Source of the DNA: Nitrosomonas sp.
GTDB taxonomy: Bacteria; Pseudomonadota; Gammaproteobacteria; Burkholderiales; Nitrosomonadaceae
DNA: 20,674 bases
Direction: 5' to 3'
Assembly: GCA_016721865.1 (NCBI GenBank)
Contig: JADKHF010000025.1
Coordinates: forward strand, 1-20,674
This document shows positions 16,299 through 20,674 of the stretch, piece after piece. Made by a program: the position numbers and the translations under genes. The notes below the pieces were generated by a model. That model was given only the letters and a program-made list of their open reading frames with translations, searched no databases and was not told the DNA's origin. The stretch's first letter is position 1. The number at the start of each line of letters is the position of its first letter.

Positions 16299-16784
16299 AT
16301 GAAATCTTTACTATTCAACTTTGATGACTTTTCAACAAAAGACAAAGCGGCAAAAGAAGCTGTCAAATATTTTTCTCGCGCAGGGGCTAATGTTGTTCAG
16401 CAGGACGCATCAAGCGCTGTTAAAAGGAATTCCGGGGTAAGCTATCGAGAACTGACACTTACATTTGCTGATTCTCAGAGAGTGCTCATCAGAATAAAGC
16501 AAACCGGCGATATTTTTCAGGTATTGCTAAATAACAAGTTACTACCAATTAAAAGCCAGGATGACCATGTTGCCGCAATCACTGAGATTGTGAAGGCGAT
16601 GGATTCTGGGCGTTCAAAGTTCCAGAAATTACTTGCTGCAGCAAAGGTTAGGCCGCCCGCAGGAATACGCACGGCGGCACCGAAGATGGAGCAGGTATTG
16701 ATTGGTAAAAGGGATGCTTTGAAAGCGGCGATTGCCGAAGTCAGAGCAGAAATCGCAACATACACAGGAGCGTTAACATCATGA
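16299..16784 (+). CDS. Conserved phage protein, possibly DarA-N-like
   Basis: Intact 161-residue frame from ATG 16299. N-terminal part: MKSLLFNFDDFSTKDKAAKE, AVKYFSRAGANVV, and a beta stretch SYRELTLTFADSQRVLIRIK with GDIFQVLLNNKLLPIKSQDD. The C-terminal part is helical and charged (KRDALKAAIAEVRAEIATYT). I recall similar phage proteins encoded near polyvalent, possibly injected proteins, sometimes labelled with the N-terminal domain of P1 'defence against restriction' DarA; I cannot verify this here. It overlaps the thermonuclease start by four bases (ATGA), so the two are probably co-translated. Confidence 0.55.
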   Translation: MKSLLFNFDDFSTKDKAAKEAVKYFSRAGANVVQQDASSAVKRNSGVSYRELTLTFADSQRVLIRIKQTGDIFQVLLNNKLLPIKSQDDHVAAITEIVKAMDSGRSKFQKLLAAAKVRPPAGIRTAAPKMEQVLIGKRDALKAAIAEVRAEIATYTGALTS

Positions 16785-17196
16785 AGAGTTTTTTTGTAGC
16801 GGGTTTTCAATATTACTTTTTGCATCACGACATTAATTATGTCCGGTTGCAGATCCGGTATATGCCGGTACCTGTGATTAAACCGGATTCCGTGGTTAAG
16901 GTGCATGATGGTGATACTTTACCGTCAATATTGCCGGTTGTCCAGATGTTTTTTGCAAGAGCTTGCCGGTGCGAATAAGCGGAATCGATGCCCCGGAAAT
17001 GAAGGGGAAATGCCCTCAAGAGATTGCCGGTGCGATTGCCGCCAAAAATTATCTTACTGGTCAGGTAATGAATTCCCAGGATATTGCGTTACACGCTCCT
17101 ACCAGGGATAAGTATTTCAGGATAAGCGCTCATGTTTTAGCTGATGGCGTTAATGTCGGTGATGAAATGGTCAAGCAAGGATTGGCGCGCAGATAG
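16781..17196 (+). CDS. Thermonuclease (SNase family), exported, frameshifted
   Basis: ATG 16781 overlaps the previous stop. After the start, one frame gives a signal-peptide-like MKSFFVAGFSILLFAS and another CPVADPVYA before the mature part VIKPDSVVKVHDGDT. A missing T near 16919 then opens FTVNIAGCPDVFCKSLPVRI and SGIDAPEMKGKCPQEIAGAI to the end at 17194-17196. SNase hallmarks are all present: DGDT (Ca2+ ligand Asp), VRISGIDAPE (Arg, Asp and the catalytic Glu), and PTRDKYFR, which supplies the second active-site Arg. The family hydrolyses DNA and RNA. Cys pairs and the leader suggest the enzyme works outside the cytoplasm, in the periplasm or in the virion. The last codons may continue as YSGGKRR to about 17217. 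Confidence 0.8.
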
Positions 17197-17280
17197 CGCG
17201 GTGGAAAGCGGCGGTAGTGCCCGGTGGTGTGCTGATAACACCAGTCTGAATATCTGGTTAATTCAGCCAGATAATAATAA

Positions 17281-17310
17281 AAAGCCCGGTTATGCCGGGC
17301 TTTGTTTTTT
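17281..17310 (+). terminator. Strong rho-independent terminator
   Basis: AAAGCCCGG (17281-17289) pairs perfectly with CCGGGCTTT (17295-17303) across a five-base loop, followed by GTTTTTT. It ends the spike-to-nuclease transcript and separates it from the pyrophosphatase-domain gene. Confidence 0.88.
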
Positions 17311-17401
17311 CTCCATCGCTTCACGGAAAACCCACAAAAACAGCGTCATCAGCGGCTTAACATGCTGCTTATGACACATTCAACTGATACCGATTTTTAA
17401 C

Positions 17402-18662
17402 ATGAAAATGCTGCCAACGGCGGCGCTTTGGTAAAAACTCTATTCAAGAACCCACAGAAGCGCAGTGCAAAGCGGGCAACTACAAAATGGGGCGCTTCTC
17501 TTTCCCAGGGTCTATCAATTGCCATAGAGCAGCCCGCGGCACCTATCGAACCGGGATTGATTCAAAAACCGGCAAACGCTGGACTTCCGCATGGCGGCGC
17601 ACTATGGCTATATCAGCGGTACCAAAGGAGCGGATGGGGACGGTGTTGATTGTTTTGTTGGTCCATACCCGCAGTCTGAAACTGCTACGTTATCAATCAG
17701 CATAGACTGGTCGCTTGATGAGCAATGTCATGCTGGCTTTCCCAGATGAGGAAACCGCAAGAAATGCTTACCTGCATAGCTATGAGCGCGGCTGGAAGGG
17801 TCTTAAAAACATAATTCCACTATCAATTAATCAACTCAAATGGTGGCTCAAGCACGGCAATAAGAGCCAGCCTATCAAATTAGAAAATTTACCACCGGAA
17901 GGATTAGAAGCCATGACAAGAAAAGTGCATTGGGATGAAAACGCGCAGCCATATAACGCCACCATCGATCAGGTTCTGTATGAGATACGGCTAAATCAGA
18001 TTCAGGTGAAAACCCGCTACTGGATGCGCGTGAGCATGGATGAAATTATTGCTGATTCTGATGGTGCGATGGCTTTTGATGCATTGGTTACGCCTTACCT
18101 CAAGCTGCAGCGAAAAATGGAATTGTTGCAGGGCGTTATGGAGCGTGCATGGTCAGGGAATTAAACCTGTTGCTATGCAAATAACAGAGGCATTCAAGCA
18201 GCTTGGCGTGGCGAAATGTGGCGGTGTTTGTGAGCTTTCTGACGGACAAACAGTGTCTATCTATTTCACAATCCGATGTGACGCCAAACAAGATGGCACC
18301 AACTGATGATGTCATTTCTTACAAATGGATTTTAAAACAAAAGACATCACGATTGTTGTGGCACCCGAGCGCGGCCAGGATCTGGAATATCCGTGAAAGT
18401 TGCCCGTCACATCATGAACTTCTAGTTTAAAAGAACAGCCCTGTACTTGCGCAAAATGCAAATGTGTAGATCGTATGCAAAAATCCATCTTAACTTGAAG
18501 GATGAAATTGTTGTTCTGGAGGGTGAACTGTTGAAAACTGCGCAGAATGAATTGGAAACTGCCAAGGTTTCTGCTGCTGAGGATAAAGGCAATACCAAGT
18601 CCGGCACAAGCGAAGAATATTCAGATCAGACCGGGGTTGCGGGCTTTGGTGAAAGGGCGTAA
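17402..18662 (+). CDS. Pyrophosphatase-domain (InPase-like) phage polyvalent protein, frameshifted
   Basis: Joined across at least six indels, starting at ATG 17402 (extra C near 17411): FGKNSIQEPTEAQCKAGNYK, the typical 'PTEAQxxAGNY' opening. Then LSIAIEQP, GTYRTGIDSKTGKRW, HYGYISGTKGADGDGVDCFV (about 17597-17656) and VMLAFPDEETARNAYLHSYE with GWKGL (from about 17720). DGDGVDCFV matches the DGDPxDVLV metal-binding motif of family I inorganic pyrophosphatases. The clean block 17715-18164 continues with LYEIRLNQ and LQRKMELLQGVMERA. Then DVTPNKMAPTDDVISYKWIL, ITIVVAPERGQDL and a coiled-coil tail (LKDEIVVLEGELLKTAQNEL) end at 18662. About 420 residues. I know this arrangement from phage and plasmid 'polyvalent' proteins; the exact substrate is unknown. 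Confidence 0.68.
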
Positions 18663-20010
18663 AATCCGCGAAAGTTGCCGCCATGCCGGAATGGCGAAAA
18701 AGAGCGTCGCTAGAACTGGAGTAGAACACCACAAAGGGCGATTCGATGCTTATTCATGCGTAAATTTGGAATTGACGAAACAGCCGCAAGGATATTTCAA
18801 ACATACTGACAAAGTGCAGGACATACCGGCAGATATGACGGCAAAACCCGGACATTTTCGATTAAGGCGATGAGCTCCTTGGTATTCATTCAATCTCCTG
18901 CTGACACAAACCAACTCTTTCGGAAACCGATTTCAACGTTCGACATAGCATCGCTCATCTTAGCAAGTTGCCGGGTCTTGATGACTTTGGCATATCCAGC
19001 CTGATTAACTGCAACAAAATGGCTTAAATAAATGCGGTTAGTGTCCATTGACATCAAGAATTTGGAGTAACTGATGACATATTCTCGCTCGTTTCCTTAG
19101 CGGCATATTTTGGGATTGCTGCGCGAGGCCACTCGCTGCCGGATCAATCAACTGCGATACAGATAACCAAACAGTGAGTGAAGAATCAAAAGATCCCCCC
19201 CTCGTTACCTTTAAAGAAGATGAGCTCACAAACCACAGAACAAACGGATATTGGGATTTTCAGGATCCTAACGTTCCAATTCCATCGAATTTGATGGAAT
19301 TAAACCCGTCGCTTCGAAATCGAAGTCCCACCGGCTTCAGAAATCAGTCGAGTCAGAAAACATGAAAGCCGCCAGAGAATTCCTTAAATCGGTCTGGGAT
19401 GGCGACAAGACAAGGATGATCTAAATGGCCTTGGTTGATAAGATCAGTGCCGCCGTTCAATGCGCTTATTGAAGCCGGTAAGGGTGAGGAATTTGATGCG
19501 CTGATTGGCGGAAAGCTGCGGGAGAAATGGGCTGAATCAGACAAGCAAGCGAACGGATAACGCTTATGCAGATTCTTGATGATAGTTGGTGGAGTTGAAA
19601 ATCCAAACCCCTGCGTGAACTTGGGGTTATCCGTAAAAACTGCCAGAAGTAGCGCCGGGGTAAACTAACTACTTCCTGGCCGAAAGCGTCGTGCGAGATA
19701 ACGGCATTTGCTGTCTGTTTCCAAGCATTGGGACCGCTGCAAGCCCGTCAATTGGATCCGTCAACCCTGATTGAATCAATCAAATCGTTGACCAATTACT
19801 ACAAATGGTCTTTCTGCGGTTCCCGAAGCATTTGCCAGGTGCCGAGGCCGATACTGTATTGAAGATAATTAACTCTACGCTATCCGAACGGGGCGATGAG
19901 TATCAAGATGCTAGAAGAGAAGCGGTTTCAAGCTGTATCAAGAATTACAAGCAACCCTAATAGTTCTATGATTGCCGCAGCCCGGGATCACTACAAATCG
20001 GCTGGGTAAC
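18663..20010 (+). pseudogene. Poorly resolved frameshifted coding remnants
   Basis: No long frame survives, yet many short protein-like pieces occur on the + strand. Examples are KLPGLDDFGISSLINCNKMA (about 18963-19026), VTFKEDEL with NGYWDFQDPNVPIPSNLMEL (19174-19310), KSVESENMKAAREFLKSVWD (about 19340-19405), FNALIEAGKGEEFDALIGGK (about 19455-19520), LIESIKSLTNYYKWS and KIINSTLSERGDEYQDARRE. They look like one or two genes cut by an indel every 60-150 bases. I recognise no domain. Single-base runs such as C7 at 19195-19201 mark likely error sites. Confidence 0.45.
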
Positions 20011-20012
20011 GT

Positions 20013-20674
20013 GTGTTTGATATTGATTCTCAGGCGATTATTTCGGTTTTAGAGTCGGCGATCGCACTCACCAATACCGCGCCTGAAGATATTTCGGAAA
20101 TTGCCGCACAAAGAAAAGTGGCTGATGAGGAATACGACAGACTACAAGATGCCTTATCAAAGTTGTTGACCATAAATGTACAATGGATGGGACAAGGAAG
20201 CGATAGACAAGCAACGCTGACGAATACGAAGCAACTAGGGCAAAAGAAACGAAGTCTGGGGCAGATCAGAGGATTGGGCGGAAGAAATATGACGATCATA
20301 AAAAGCGTATCGCTGAATTAAAGGACAGTATTACAATCTGTCGGTCAAAAATCAGATGCCCTGCTGAATAGCTCAAAAGTAACCCAAGAGCAGAGCCGAT
20401 TCGTGGGCGAACAGTCAATCCACCGAAAATTCGGCTATCACCCAGCTAAAGAAGATGGGATACCCAGTCGTTTATTATGCTTTTATGTTTCTTCGAATTC
20501 TACCGAGTTACTGGCGGCAAACTCAGGCAAGTTAGGTTAGAGACAAATGGAAGCAAGCGCGCCAATGCGAGCGGCATAGGTCGCTTCGAGGATAGCGTTA
20601 TTCGCCCAGGAAGCATGGCCTCAATAAAACTGTCTTGTGGCATGAAATGGCTCACCATCTTGAGGCTGATTCAG
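20013..20674 (+). CDS. Phage protein ending in HExxH metallopeptidase region (partial, frameshifted)
   Basis: A GTG at 20013 opens FDIDSQAIISVLESAIALTN and a helical, charged region (AQRKVADEEYDRLQDALSKL). After shifts near 20215 it reads DEYEATRAKETKSGADQRIG and KKYDDHKKRIAELKDSITI. Later pieces include STENSAITQLKKMGYPVVYY, ANASGIGRFEDSVIRPG and, at the window edge, NKTVLWHEMAHHLEADS. HEMAH (20641-20655) followed by HLE is a zincin-type HExxH motif: the two His bind zinc and the Glu is catalytic. Phage head-morphogenesis proteins of the MuF type and polyvalent proteins often carry such domains. The gene runs past the window; the parts joined here may belong to two neighbouring genes. Confidence 0.5.

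Noticed and set aside
16220..16324. 34-codon hydrophobic frame starting right after the spike stop (MCKSAIICVFSGVFWVLINY)
   Set aside because: No ribosome binding site beyond the spike gene's own end, and it runs into the following well-supported gene; could be a tiny membrane peptide but evidence is too thin.

Overview
The window looks like the junction of a bacterial accessory region (about 1-4000) and the virion, lysis and baseplate module of a contractile-tailed (myovirus-type) prophage or phage (about 4033-20674, all on the + strand). The structural proteins resemble those of proteobacterial phages. A proteobacterial, perhaps betaproteobacterial, host is my guess from protein style and moderate base composition; nothing in the window proves it.

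Left part. A 3' gene end (1-210) is followed by a HEPN-like fragment with an R-x4-H motif (267-608). That fragment overlaps by 8 bases a broken gene of about 490 codons (601-2079) that ends in a PD-(D/E)XK-nuclease-like region. Together they look like a defence or toxin-type pair. Then comes an AT-rich, gene-poor stretch with a 60-base palindrome-rich repeat (2269-2328), an intact coiled-coil gene on the minus strand (2777-3631), and a second copy of the repeat (3812-3870).

Phage part, in order: major capsid protein, acidic/coiled-coil protein, tail sheath, EF-hand protein, baseplate or tube-junction-like protein, an anomalous G-rich patch, two tail-associated genes, a lysis group (holin-like, M15 endolysin, short lipoprotein), membrane proteins, a DUF1353-like protein, tail-tube-like protein, a beta-rich decoration-like protein, a small head/tail completion-like protein, baseplate hub-like protein, gpV-like spike, a conserved phage protein, a secreted thermonuclease and a strong terminator. 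After the terminator come a pyrophosphatase-domain 'polyvalent' protein, poorly resolved coding remnants, and the start of an HExxH metallopeptidase-containing protein that runs off the window. No terminase, portal or integrase is visible.

The dominant oddity is that nearly every gene is broken by single-base indels, many in short homopolymers, while the amino-acid sequence stays sensible on both sides of each break. This pattern fits sequencing or assembly error better than natural decay. Where I join pieces of a gene across such breaks, the joined reading is my reconstruction and the evidence says so. Two G-rich or poly-G patches (about 9905-10027 and 12652-12663) also look like low-quality sequence.
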